From positions 1 to 64,000 of the forward strand of contig JADNRV010000205.1 in the NCBI GenBank assembly GCA_015499995.1: DNA of 64,000 nt, written 5' to 3'. The notes beneath the pieces are model-generated. The model was not told the origin of the DNA. It was given only the letters and a program-made list of their open reading frames with translations, and ran no database searches. Both the position numbers and the translations under genes were made by a program. Positions 1-11,107 of this stretch are shown one piece after another. The DNA comes from Flammula alnicola. Lineage: Eukaryota > Basidiomycota > Agaricomycetes > Agaricales > Strophariaceae. Positions within the stretch are counted from its first letter, which is position 1; the number at the start of each line of letters is the position of its first letter.

Positions 1-2880
1 GTTCGAAGCCCTGGTGGTCCCAGGAGTGCTCAGACGCCCTGCTCAAGTTTCGAGGGGATCGCTCCCCCGAGAATTGGAAATCCTTTCGGAAAATAGTCTG
101 GGAAATGAAGCGCGTTTTCTTTGATGATCACATCGGAGAGATTGCGGGCACTAATAAGCGACCGTGGGACCTGATGAATTGGGTCCAGCAACAGAAGCTC
201 CCTCCCAGCGAGGCAATCCAATATCGTGGAGAGCCTTGCAATGATTTGCCTGCCTTGTGGGATGCTCTGCATGGCACGTACAACTCGGCGTCGGATAGAA
301 CATACGATGCTGCTCTCTTGGAGTCCATCCCGCAACTTCCTGTTCGGGAGTGGGCCCCATTCTCTCCGCTGGAACTCACGGAATCCCTTTCTGCATGTTC
401 CGGTCTTTCTTCTCTGGGTCCGGATCATGTCAATTGGTCCCACTTGAAGAAGATTGTACATCGGGACCCCCACTCAGTGGAGGTCCTCATCTCGATTGCT
501 AATGCCTGCATGTGTGTGGGTTATTGCCGTCCTCATTCAAGGAGTCTATGTCGGTTATCATCCCCAAACCGGCAAGCCCTCGTACTCTACCCCTAAGGCA
601 TTCAGGCCCATTGTGCTTCTGAACACTGTGGGGAAACTTGTCGAGAAAATGATCTCGAACCGCATTCAGTTCAACGCTGTCGGACAGGATATATTTCACC
701 CGAACCAGGTTGGGGCATCAGGGGGTGCTCAACCGAGGATGCGGGTCTGTTTTTGACACACATGGTGAGGGCTGGGTGGGCGAAAGGACTGAGAACTAGT
801 GTCCTTGCCTTTGACCTTGCTCAGTTCTTCCCGTCTCTTAATCATGAGAACCTCATGATTATTCTCCGGAAGCTTGGCTTTCCACCGTTGGTGGTCAAGT
901 TTTTCAGCTCTTATCTAGTGGAGAGGAAGACACAATATGCATGGAATTCCTTTCTGTCAGATCCTTTACAGGCAGATGTGGGTGTTGGACAAGGCTCTGC
1001 CCTGTCCCCTGTCTTGTCTGCTATTTACTTGGCGCCTATCATGCGTCTGTTCTACAAGAGGTGCCGGGAGATTCATCTCGCGGTTGACCTTCTGTCGTAT
1101 GTAGATGACGGGACCCTGATTTCTCAGGAGACTGGACTTGATCCCAATGTTGTAAACCTTCATAAGGCTTACAAGATTATATTTGAGCTCTTTACCAAGT
1201 TCGCTCTCGCTCTGGAGCACGCAAAGTCAGAGATTTTTCACTTCGACAACACGGCTTCGGTTTATAATCCTGCTATTGATTTGGGTGAAGAACCCTACAC
1301 TGCAGGCAAATGGCTCAAGCCGAAGCCATTTTGGCGGTATCTTGGGTTTTATTTTGATCGCAAGCTCACGTTTAAGGAGCATGTGAGATATTATTCCACC
1401 AAACGATTTACCTCGGTCGTATCGATGAAAATGCTTGGGTCTTCTACCAGAGGGCTGCCGCCACATCTTAAGTGCCTCCTCTACCGCACGCGCGTTATCC
1501 CCATAATTACCTATGGTTACCGCATGTGGTATTTCCATAAGGGCCGAGATAAGGGTCTTATTGCACAACTTACCAATGTCCAGTGCAAGGCTGGGCTTTG
1601 GATTACTGGGTGCTTCCGCACCTCTCCCTCGCGTGGCGTTGAGGCCCTTGCCAGTCTTCTGCCCATGCATTTACTTTTGGACAGGTTGAACTCTCGGGCA
1701 ATCACTTGGATTTCTCTCCTGTCTGATACGCACCCGGTCCAGTCATTCATGGCTGGGCCTCTGCTTAAAAAAGCCACTCCTCATAAGATGGCTATGGAAA
1801 ATATAACCGAGCATTACTGAGAAAAGGTGCGCAGCGGACTTGTGGGCAATGCATTGTTCCACCCCGCTGGCCTGGAAGAACTGGAGCCGTTTGCTCCAGA
1901 CGCCAGGCCTGGATATCGTCTGATGGATCGGCATGCGAGCTGGTTACATGGATGGCTAAACCCCGTATCAGCAGGGCTGAAGACCCTGATGCTGCATGGA
2001 AAATCATACTGGACAAACTCATCGAAAAGTGTGACGATGAGCCAGGAACTGCATATGCTGGTGTTGACGGCTCGGTCCCCCGGGCCCTGGCAGGCCGCCA
2101 ACGGTGTTGTTATCAAACGGCAGGGTGCACTGGTCTTGGCCAGATGCCACTCTTCCGGATGAGCTATTAGCACTGATGCTGAGCTCGATGCCATCTCAGT
2201 GGCCATCTCCGCAATGGTAGCATTCGGAGACGTCACCAGGATAGTCATTTTCATGTACTCGATGCACGCAGCTCGCATGTCCGTAGATCCTTCCCGCAGT
2301 CTCATCAGGGCTCCTCCCTGGTTGTGTGTCGGACACTTGAATGATGGTTCCAGGGTGGTGGTAACCGTAAAGTCGTTTTTGCAGAGTCTCCCTCCGATAT
2401 GGAGTGGAACATTCATCAAGAGGCTCATGACCTCGTCCTTGGGTTTCCAGGCGTACATGTTATGCGAATACCCCTCTATCTATCGCTTGGCTCAAGAACA
2501 AAGCCGACACTGTAGCGCGGGATGCCTGGTCGACAGAGGTTGACGAGGTCCCCAATTTACTTGGCTCCGACTTCTTGGAGTTAGAGGATCTAAAGGGTAA
2601 TCCTCTCCATCCGACCCCGTTCGCGGCGGGCCGTGGCTTGAAGTGGGCGGCCGCAACTCTCAGTTGTTCGCCCGCATGTGCCGTACTATTACGAATCATG
2701 CTCCGATCAGCTCGTATTATGAGCGGTTCAAAATCGACAATCCACTTGCTCTCAGTTGCACATGTGTGGTATATCCTCAGACACGCGATCATCTCTTTGA
2801 GTGCCCCAAGCTCCCGATGCTACTTCACAGGGCTAGGTGTGGGGTCTTGAGAAATTTTTGAGTGACAACCCAAGTGCGTT
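1..2880 (+). pseudogene. LINE A ORF2 remnant (reverse transcriptase/RNase H)
   Basis: Reading starts at base 1 with a region matching 'SKPWW..ECSDALLKFRGDRSPENW' of the LINE ORF2 linker. The frame breaks near 525, where a base is missing relative to the related copy at 49300. The reverse transcriptase core is in one frame from 753 to 1820: FDLAQFFPSLNHE, GVGQGSALSPVLSAIYLA and the catalytic LSYVDDGTL, then KPFWRYLGFYFDRKLTF. A stop at 1818-1820 ends it. RNase H and the terminal C-x-C...H-x3-C remnants follow in broken frames to about 2860. The copy cannot encode a working ORF2. Confidence 0.9.
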
Positions 2881-3446
2881 TGCATTCAACCGGCCTCAGG
2901 CCGGAGTCGGATGAGGGACTCCGGGCCGGGGGAAATCCTGGGTGTGGTTGGGGCCTTGGCCCAAGACCTAGTGCCCGCAGGTGTTTCCAGTCTGGTGCAA
3001 TAAATCCCGCAAGGGCCGCAGCCGTGTTCGTTGCATGGCTTCGCTTGTGACTCTCTGAGTCTATGGCATGCATCTTCTGGAGGACCCGCCATGGTGTAAC
3101 GACAACGTCGAGTTTGCCAATGAAGTGGGGAGAGCCGGGCAAGCTCTGACCTCATCTGGGTGACCCCCCTGTCTACCCTTTTAATCCATATCTACCTTAC
3201 GTTTGGTAGCGTTAACAACGCCGCGCATCTGTATTTCCTGGGCTGCGAGGTCCGTTATTTGGGTTTCAGGCTGCTGTGCAGTCTCGCCCGCATCGCACTC
3301 GCGCACGCCGCATGCTCCCCTTCGAGCATCCAACTTCTTTCCTCTGCTCTGGGTATTGTAGCATACTCCTTTGTATTAGTTAGGGCCCAGGCTGCGATCG
3401 TGCTCCAGAATAGAAATTGTTGATTTAAAAAAAATAATAAAAAAAA
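1..3446 (+). mobile_element. LINE A, degenerate Tad1-like non-LTR retrotransposon, 5' end outside window
   Basis: The copy enters the window in the middle of ORF2 and ends in an A-rich tail at 3426-3446. Its 3' UTR (about 2880-3425) matches the 3' ends of the other LINE copies here, including the shared line 'GGGTGACCCCCCTGTCTACC'. The order endonuclease C-terminus, reverse transcriptase, RNase H, terminal zinc motif, UTR, poly(A) is that of Tad1-like fungal LINEs. The next LINE (B) abuts its tail directly. Confidence 0.9.
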
Positions 3447-3959
3447 GGTTAGGGGCATCCGCCAGCACTCCACTGAGGATGCCGGTCTATACCTTATGCA
3501 CTTGGTGCACACTGGGTGGACCAGAGGAATGAACACTAGCGTGGTCACCTTCGATCTCGCTCAGTTCTTCCCCTCTCTCAATCACGATGCTCTCGTGATT
3601 ATTCTTTGGAAGCTTGGCTTTCCACCGCTGGTGGTCAAGTTTTTTGCATCATATCTGATAGATAGGAAAACACAGTATACATGGAATTCCTTTCTGTCAG
3701 ACCCCCTTCAGGCAGATGTGGGGGTTGGACAAGGGTCGGCATTGTCGCCGGTCCTTTCTGCCCTCTACCTTTCACCTATTATGCGTTTCTTCGAGCAGCG
3801 TGCCTCTGGTGAAATTCCTCGGCAGGTCGACTTGCTCTCATATGTCGATGATGGCACCTTGATTACTCAGGGTGGCTCACTTCAAGGGAATAACACTATG
3901 CTTACCATGGCATATGCTATTATATTTGACCTCTTTACGAGGTTCGCACTCGCTCTTGA
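3447..3959 (+). pseudogene. LINE B ORF2, segment 1 (5' piece, reverse transcriptase)
   Basis: This is the 5' piece of a second LINE of the same family, starting right after the poly(A) of LINE A, so it is 5'-truncated or was itself interrupted by LINE A. It encodes STEDAGLYLMHLVHTGW, FDLAQFFPSLNHD, GVGQGSALSPVL and LSYVDDGTL, and stops inside FTRFALALE where a hAT-like element is inserted. The frame continues exactly after the 8-bp duplication at 6221-6228, and again at 33446 after the KDZ transposon. Confidence 0.9.
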
Positions 3960-4302
3960 GAGGTCTTTACCCTGCCCCACATATTCCTGGTGGAGTCCAG
4001 TGGAGTCTGGCCGGATTCCCGGAGTCCATCCGGAGTCCAGTCAGATTTTTTTTTGGTGGCAGCACAGCCAAATTATTATTCTAAATCCACCCGGAGTCCA
4101 CCTGGAGTCCAGCAGAACTCCAAATGGACCACCCGGACCACCCGGATTACTCCGGGTTGACATAGTAAGACAGCAATTTACTAATTTCCATCCGGAGTCC
4201 AGCCGGAATGCACGGAATCCGGGCGGACAACTACCAATTTCAATTATTCTTTATATATTTATTATTTAATTGATTATTTACAGGGCCAAAAATAAAGACC
4301 AC

Positions 4303-4372
4303 CACCGGGAATCGAACACTGGACTTACAGTACAAAGGTAACGGTACAATAAGCCACTAAGCCAAGAAGGCT
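4303..4372 (-). repeat. tRNA-Thr-like sequence inside hAT-like copy 1
   Basis: Read on the minus strand this contains an A-box-like TGGCTTAGTGG, a loop with TTGTA suggesting a TGT (Thr) anticodon, and a B-box GTTCGATTC. The stems are imperfect, so I call it a tRNA-derived relic with a possible internal Pol III promoter, not a functional tRNA. The other hAT-like copies carry a different, Gln-like version. Confidence 0.5.
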
Positions 4373-4375
4373 TTA

Positions 4376-5830
4376 TGAACGTACGAATATTTAGCAACAT
4401 ATACCCATCACGCTCGGCATGCTCGGCATGCTCGGCACTATGCGTGGCTGCACCGTGCACGCTGCCACGTCACCCGCTTTCCTCCCTCCCACCACCATCC
4501 CCATCCCCACTACCACCACCGCCCCCCACTGTCATCTCGCAGCGTCGACGTCGCTGTGCGCACCCCCCGAATGGCGTGCAACACCCGCTCTGGTGCCCTG
4601 CGCCCTGATCCATCCACCGCGTCGACCCCGGACGCCCGCCATTTCGCCCACACAACATCGCTACCCCGGCTCACCGCTGCCCCTCACGAAGGCACCACGG
4701 CGGCCACGAGGAGGCCCGAGAACGCACGCCGACGAGCCACGATGGCTCGTCGTAGCCGTCACACGTCGCATGCAAACCGGACGGCCCACAAACGCGACGA
4801 ACACGAGGAGGAAGAGTGCGAGGAGGACGGCAGAGGCGGCGTATATCCCAGGGCTACACAGGCTACCAGGTACGTGGCAAACGATGCCACACGACGTCGC
4901 TAACCCCCTCCCCCTCCCCTTGTACCCCGCTTTTTGCAGATGCCGGGGCTCGAGGCCGTTGCCTCGCCCCGTGGGTGTGGAATTCCCCACAATACCACAG
5001 ACGACAACCCCCGAACGCTAGCGGCTGCAAACGAGCACGCCCAGGAGCCGCGACCCCGCTTGTCGTGGCTCGCTACCACAGCGAAACGCGACGACGACGC
5101 CGCGGGAGCTCACGAAGACGGAAGACAATGGCCACTGGATAAGGCACAGACCACCCCCCCTTCCTTTGACCGCTGCTAACCCCCACCCCCCCCCACACTC
5201 CTCTCGAGCAGGTGACGATGCCGCGGGTACCACAACCGGCCACGACCTATGAACAACGACCACACACAACGCCGACGATGGGGCAGGGCGTGAAGAGGGG
5301 GCCACCCACCCCCATTTCGTGCAGGTACAATGCCGCGGGTACCAAAACGACGCCCCGACACCGCGCATGGCCACCAAACACGACGGCGGCGACACGACAG
5401 GGACCCCACGAAACGCGAACCCGACAAGCGACGCTGGCGACACCGCCATCCCCCTCCCTGCTCCCACCAGGCCCGATCGACCTCGGCGTCGATGCCACCT
5501 CACCACCACCCCTCACCCCTCGCCCACGACACCCACAATGACCCCACGACACCCACGACGAGCCACGACGACCCCACAATAGCCACGACGACCCTAAGAC
5601 GACGAGCCACGACGACCCCACGATAGCCACGACGACCCTAAGACAGAGCCCCGACAACCGCGCGCGGCTGGTAAGCCACCCCCACCTCATCCTTTCTGTT
5701 ACCCACGCCGCAGCTAACCCACTACTAATACAACAACAACAATGAGGAGGGTGTAGCAGCAGTAGCATGGCTGCTGCTGCTGCTTGTATACACTGTGTCC
5801 AGTGCCTCCTCCCATGCCCTTGTTTTCTGA
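4376..5830. other. GC-rich, possibly captured gene-like segment in hAT-like copy 1
   Basis: This 1.4 kb part is absent from the other copies and unlike them in composition: C-rich, proline/arginine/threonine-rich in every frame, with CCACGACGACCC-type short repeats near 5545-5640. It contains intron-like stretches with a CTAAC branch-point-like motif shortly before a pyrimidine run and CAG (for example about 4870-4939 and 5140-5212). The phrase GATGCCGCGGGTACCA recurs at about 5217 and 5329. It could be a transduplicated host gene fragment. No protein family is recognisable. Confidence 0.35.
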
Positions 5831-6220
5831 CTCTATCTGTATATTAGTTTTTTTTGTATTAGTTTATTTTTAATATACTGTTATCAAAGCAATTAGTGAA
5901 TACCTAAGGTTGCAAGGGTATTGAATTTTGACATCTTGAATGTGGAATCTGCCTGGATTCCAGGTGGAGTCCACCTAACTACACTTAAACTTGTATATTT
6001 CTACTTAATCCACCTGGAGTCCACCTGGAGTCCACCTGGAGTCTAGATGGAGTCCACCTGGAGTCTAGATGGAGTCCAGGTGGAGTCCAGGTGGATTAAG
6101 TAGAAATATACAAGTTTAAGTGTAGTTAGGTGGACTCCACCTGGAGTCCACCTGGAGTCCGCTGGAATCACCTGGAGTCCCCGGAGTCCACCCGGAATCC
6201 GTGGGGAGGGTAAAGTACTG

Positions 6221-6559
6221 GCTCTTGAGCATGACAAGTCGGAGATCTTCCACTTCGACCGGTCACATGAGAAGAAAAATCCCTCCATAGACCTGGGCTA
6301 TGCCCCGTACACTGGAGCTACTCCCCTAAAACCCAAGCCGTTCTGGCGATACTTGGGTTTTTATTTTGACCGCAAGCTGACTTTCAATGAGCATGCGCGG
6401 TATTATACCACCAAGGCATTGACATCGGTTACTTCGATGAAAATGCTTGGTTCCTCCACGAGGGGTCTCCTTCCCATGCAGAAGAGACTCCTCTATTGTA
6501 CATGTGTGCTGCCCATAGCTACCTATGGGTTTCACATGTGGTATTTCCGTGGTGCCAAG
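6221..6559 (+). pseudogene. LINE B ORF2, segment 2
   Basis: The frame resumes from the hAT-like insertion with HDKSEIFHFDRSH, then KPFWRYLGFYFDRKLTFNEH and a path ending in HMWYFRGAK. It is cut at GTGCCAAG (6552-6559), the duplicated target of the KDZ transposon. The continuing codons are found at 33446. The segment was open reading frame at the time of both insertions, so LINE B was fairly young then. Confidence 0.9.
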
Positions 6560-7276
6560 CAGCCTTGTAAGCTAGAATTATATATGAATCCTAGGCTGTG
6601 GGCTAACTATGTTATACATCTATAGCGGGTTTGGGCCGCTTAGGCCATGGCCTAAGGCCATGTGTGAACCTTTTGAAAGGCTGCCGCGGTGCCGGGAGAG
6701 GGTGTCTGCACCTTGCTGGGGGCGGGTACTAGTAAATATGTATCAACAATGCACAGAAATGGTCAGCGGGCACAAAATATGGTGCTGCTCGTCGTTGGGG
6801 GCACCTTTAGGCGCAGGAAAATTCCAATAGCATCTATAAATATATTCAGATTTAATGCAGGTTTTTGCGCGCCTCTAGAGGGGCGGGAATGGGTGGATTG
6901 GGGCCGGCAGGTTTGGATGACGGTCCCATTTGGGGCGGGGCTGATGGTAAACACCTGTCAACAATGCAGGAAATGATGCTCGGGTTTGTATTTTGGCTTG
7001 CACTCATCGTTTGCCGACTGCGGAAAAAAATCCATTAGGGTCCAGTAATATATTGCTACCCATTGCCGCCCGGTGCGCACCTCATGGGGGGCGGGGATGG
7101 GTGGATTGACGAGGATGACTTTGGATGACCATCTAAAATTAGACAGAACGCGTGGGTGTGATATTTTTAGATGTCGGCGCTTGTGCCTGATTTATTATCT
7201 ATAGATTAGATAGCCAGAAAGCGCCCTAGCTACATATTTTTAGAATTAGACACTCGTGCCTCGGCGCCTGTCCGTT
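6560..7276. repeat. Left TIR of KDZ transposon, outer part
   Basis: The sequence is the inverse of about 32770-33445. Shared landmarks are the CCTAGGCTGTGGG block near the end, the TTTTGAAAGGCTGCC block (about 6672; inverse at about 33330) and the run through GCGCTTTCTGGCTATCTAATC (inverse at 7210-7225). It holds several short GC-rich blocks around GGGCGGGAATGGGTGGATTG (about 6885 and 7091). No gene is present. It is interrupted at 7277 by LINE C and resumes at 10891. Confidence 0.85.
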
Positions 7277-7825
7277 TTTTTTTTTTTTTTTTTTTTTTTG
7301 AATCCCATTTATGGTCCTTCAAGGCGAGGCCTTATGTTGGACATTACATACGTGTACTCTACCCTCTGGCTCCTAATGCCATTTCGCTCTAAACTCCCCG
7401 ACTGCCTTTTGCATCCGCTGAGGCTCACCCCAGGTGATCGCTCCCCACCGGACCCAGCACGGAAACGCTGTTTAAAGGCACGTCGTATAGGACCGCGCGT
7501 TGGTGTAGTGTAACTTGAGTTCTTGATGTGATGTGCTTCCGTTTTCGCGTGTTCGCTGTTGCGTACCCGACCACGAGAAGTGATAGGCACGATGTGTCAA
7601 AAAGAAAGGCTTGAGGGTGACTTCGTCGGTATTGCGTATATATTAGGTGTTCGTAGTGTAGTTTGTGCTTGGTCTGTGACAGGTCATCGTGTAGCGGGCG
7701 TTTGAAAATGTGTGGTTTGTGTGTGTGATTAGAATGGTCGTTTCTCGTTAGTGCGCGTCTGTCTTGCTATGTGTGCTGTGGGTTGTACGGTTGAGAGTAG
7801 GGTATCCTGTGAAAGTCTTTGTGTA

Positions 7826-10425
7826 TTAGCTATCGTCTGATTGAGGGTTTACATCACCGAAGTTGTCTTTGAGTCTTTTGGTTCGCCCGATGTATTTGAG
7901 TAGCGCGCGGGTTCTCTTGCGGTTAGATAGTATTGCTCCTAGATCTCTGCTGTGTCGTCCGAGAGCCCTGTCCAGATCGAACCGTTCCTCCTCGTAAGCT
8001 GGGCATTCGAATAGATAATGTACGACTGTCTCGATTGCTGGGTTTGATCCGTCTTCGGGTAGGCACGCTTGACATTTGTCGGTTTCTACACATTTAAATC
8101 GGTTGAGGTGTGCGTTGAGTGGGATGTGTCCGCTTCGTAGCTGTAGTAGGAGGCTGCTTTGAGCCCTAGTGAATGAGTTCTGACTCTTGCGAAATTTCGT
8201 GAATGGGAACTCTTTGTCCATTTGTTCCATCCGGATGCGTCTGGGGGATAGCTCCCATTGCTGGGCCCACATTGCCTTGATTTCCGAGACGTACGCTTGT
8301 TTTTCGGCGGATGCGCTGGCTGGGAGGGTTTTACGCAGTATTGACGGTAGGTCTTCTATTGGACTGGACTCGCCTTGTGCAGCCTCCTTGGCAAGTTCGT
8401 CCGCTTTCTCGTTTCCCTCCACCTCGCTGTGAGCCGAGATCCATCTTAGTTCCATCTTACATGATAAAGTGTCGGTTGCTTCTCGGAAGGCGTTTATCAG
8501 GTACTGGCCAGAGCCTGCCACTCGTCGCGACGTTGACTTTATGAAAGCTTGGCTATCTGTGTAAAGGCTGATTGAGAGTTCTGCTAAACGGGTGAGGTTA
8601 CGGATGAGGTGCGTAGCTAGGATGCCCCCGACCGATTCGGCTTCGTAAGTTGTGTGTTCCGTGAGTTTTCCTAGGTGATACTTGAGTGCGGCTTGCGGTT
8701 GCGTCGAGTTTTTCTTGTATAGTACCGCCGAAGCTCCTGCGTTGTCGTCGTAGCCTGATCCGTCTGTGTATATCCTGTAGTCAGCTTCGTCGTTTTCTTC
8801 TACTTCCATTGATGCTTTTCTTGTGTCTGCTATGGATGTTTGGAAGCGTGGTTTGTATGTGGGAGCCGTAGTGTCTGGGGTTATCGTCTCTAGTCGTCGC
8901 GGATTCATTTCGAAAATTCTTAGTGCATTGTCGATTGGTCCCTGGTGTTTGCGAGGGGTTACTCGTGCGGCTTGCTGAACTATGTTGTGTAAAGGGTGTG
9001 TTCTCGGAAGTGTGCAGAGTCTGGTGATTGCCCGATGGCAGATCTTGAGTAAGGTCAGTTCCATTGGGAAGACCCCGGCGTGAGCATCTAGGAGGTCGGT
9101 GGGCGTCGTTCTCATTCCTCCAGTTATTGCTAGCGTGGCGGTCCTTTGTAGTTTCTGCATTTGTCGAAGGGTGCCCACTGAGCCGATGTTGCGTCGTTGT
9201 CCTACTGGTTTTGTCGGCGGGGTGTACCATATGTCAATGGCGTAAGTCATCTTCGGGATTGCGACTGATAAGTAGAGTTGCCTCATAAGTCTTGCGTTGA
9301 TGCCTGTAGAGATGCGAGTGAGTCGACGGAGCTGCATTATCCATTGTGTTGCATTAGCTATTCCCTTCTGCGCTTGCGTTGTCCATCGTAATTGAGCGTC
9401 GACGTGGACTCCTAGGTATTTGTAGCTTTCCACTTCCGTGATGGTTTTGCCTTGTAGCTTGAGCGGTGGTCGTTCTAAAGGTACTCTTTTTCTCAGGTTT
9501 TCTGGATCTGGTTGGGTTTTGTGACTGGCGTGTAGTACTGCGAGTTTGCTTATTTCGTAGCGGGAGTTGTGAGAGGAGCTCCAGTCGAAGCCGCCGTCTT
9601 CCCTGTCCATCATGTGTTCGAGCATTCTGGTGGTCTCGTGAAAGTCTTTTCCGATGGCTATTGCTATGGCGTCATCGACGTATCCGATCGCGTCTTCGTC
9701 TTCCAGGACAACTATTAAATCGAGAAGGTCAGCATTGTAGATGATATAGAGAATCATTGAGAGAGGGTCCCCCTGTCCTATGCCGTTGCATATGTCTATC
9801 AGTTCCGAGATGAAGTCGTCAAATTTAAGTCTTGTCTTGCGTCCGTCGAGTAGTAGGCGTACAAAAATGACGTAGGCTTCTGGGATCCTTCTTTTGCGTA
9901 GATTGTGGATGAGTCGGTCAGTTACTGCATTCGGGAAGGCGCCTTCGACGTCCAGGAAGAGTATCGAGGCGACTTTCCCATCTCGCCATGCTGATTTGAT
10001 TCTGTGGGTTAGATAGTGTAGGGCGTCAGTTGTAGTTCTTCCTGGTCGTCCGCCGAAATGTGTTGTTGGGATCAATTGGTGCTTTTCGACTAGTCGACTC
10101 ATATCTTCGGCGACTATTGCTGTTAGGACCTTCGCCATGGTGCACAGTAGAGCTATGGGCCTGTATGCTTTCGGGATCTCGTAGTTCGGCTTGCCAGGTT
10201 TTCTGAGGACGACGGTAGTGAATTCTTGCCACGCTGTGTAGTACGTTCGTAGTGAAAAGACTGCTTGGAATATGTGTTGTAGGTGGTCGGCGATTAGGTC
10301 GAAGGACTTTTGAAGGACTACGTTCAGGATTTCGTCTGGGCCGCATGCTTTGTATGGTGATAGTCTGAGGATTTGGCGTTCTATTTGATCCGTTGTTATG
10401 GGTGGAGGGTTGGCTAGCGGAGTCG
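7826..10425 (-). CDS. LINE C ORF2 fragment: reverse transcriptase and RNase H
   Basis: The frame is open from the chimera junction at about 10425 to the stop at 7826; an internal ATG at 10138 gives 770 aa, but homologous coding continues upstream (GPDEILN, YRPIALLCTM). Reverse transcriptase motifs are HFGGRPGRTTTDAL, FLDVEGAFPNA, GIGQGDPLSMILY and the catalytic IGYVDDAIAIA. RNase H follows: IYTDGSGYDD, TYEAESVGG, LYTDSQAF and GNEKADELA, giving the D-E-D-D residues. The endonuclease and N-terminal reverse transcriptase are missing by 5' truncation, so it is a dead-on-arrival copy despite the open frame. Confidence 0.9.
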
Positions 10426-10890
10426 GGCGAAGTTTAGGGCCCTGCTTGCGCAGGACCCGATTGGATCTCTTGACTACCCAGGGGACCCAATCCCCAGGCG
10501 ATCCAACACTTCCGCTTCAACTTAAGCCAGCCTGGACATGTTATTTCCATGCTGACCGACAGTGGATATAGATCATTCGAGCCAGGGTAGGGAGACTGTC
10601 CCGCCCTGCTACGGCCCAGCTCGGCTCTTCTGCCAAACCTTCCCGTCCCCTGGCAGATGGTTCGATTTGCCAACCGGCCCGGAACCCCATCTGTCCAGAG
10701 TCACTGTCTCGCCACATTTGACCCATGTGTGCGCATGGGAGTGCCATGTGACTAACGACGGCCCGGACGCCGTACCTGGGTGTCCTGTCCAGCCCTGCAA
10801 AGGAGCCAGTCGGATTGTTTTGACTACCCAACCCCCAGATTTTTACCATGTCCTATCCTTTCGGTCCCTTACGGGCTGAAGACTGAGCCC
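10426..10890 (-). repeat. Unidentified RNA-derived-looking segment fused to LINE C
   Basis: Read on the minus strand this 465-nt segment matches the later part of 55303-55817 on the plus strand. Landmarks are CCGAAAGGATAGG, GACAGTGACTC, the ATCTATATCCACTGTCG block, and the same 3' end, CCTAAANTNCGCC, where LINE sequence begins. In both cases it lies in the sense direction at the 5' end of a truncated LINE. It has no long reading frame. I do not recognise the RNA. Confidence 0.7.
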
Positions 10891-11107
10891 GCGCCTGTCC
10901 GTTATCTATAGATCAGATACTTTCTATTAATCCCACGCTGCTGCCTGCTTAAAAATAGACATCCTTCATTTTGTCCTGCTGCCTCTGCTCGAAATCTTAG
11001 GTAAAAAAAGAGTAAACAGAAACTTTCAATATATAAGGTATACAACAAATAAAATAGAATACGGGAGTGAAACGAGGACAAGAGAAAAAGGAGGGCGCAT
11101 ATCGACG
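10891..11107. repeat. Left TIR of KDZ transposon, continued
   Basis: The block resumes after LINE C and matches the inverse of about 32500-32760: TTATCTATAGATCAGATAC, TTAATCCCACGCTGC and TTTAAAAATAGACAT-type stretches are shared. No gene is present. Confidence 0.75.

Larger units (their letters stand above)
3960..6220. mobile_element. hAT-like non-autonomous element, copy 1 (2,261 bp)
   Basis: It is flanked by the 8-bp duplication GCTCTTGA (3952-3959 and 6221-6228), cutting the LINE B reading frame. Ends are GAGGTCTTTACCC and, inverted, CAGTACTTTACCC. An 8-bp duplication and a CAG terminus fit the hAT superfamily. Both flanks are packed with GGAGTCCA/TGGACTCC repeats in both orientations (3960-4240, 5940-6200). 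No transposase is encoded, so it must be mobilised in trans. The middle (about 4380-5830) is unrelated to the other copies; see the separate entry. Confidence 0.85.
7277..10890 (-). mobile_element. LINE C, chimeric Tad1-like retrotransposon in the left TIR
   Basis: A poly(T) run (7275-7299) marks the 3' end of a minus-strand LINE. The duplication GCGCCTGTCCGTT (7264-7276, 10891-10903) brackets the whole unit and proves one retrotransposition event. From 10425 down to 7826 it is a 5'-truncated LINE of a family distinct from LINEs A, B and D-M. The part from 10426 to 10890 is an unrelated segment fused in the same event. The matching place in the right TIR (about 32700-32760) has no LINE, so the insertion postdates TIR formation. 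Confidence 0.9.

Noticed and set aside
1814..2458. Minus-strand 214-aa frame antisense to LINE A
   Set aside because: Similar antisense frames occur in other LINE copies (39358-40068, 50961-51578); they are shadows of the conserved RNase H coding region.
4419..5021. Proline-rich 200-aa frame as a host gene
   Set aside because: The composition makes every frame open; intron-like signals would interrupt it. Kept only as a possible captured fragment.
10426..10890. The shared segment might be telomerase RNA because of a CCCTAAAC stretch
   Set aside because: One short match is expected by chance, and no pseudoknot or conserved telomerase RNA elements could be recognised; left as unidentified.
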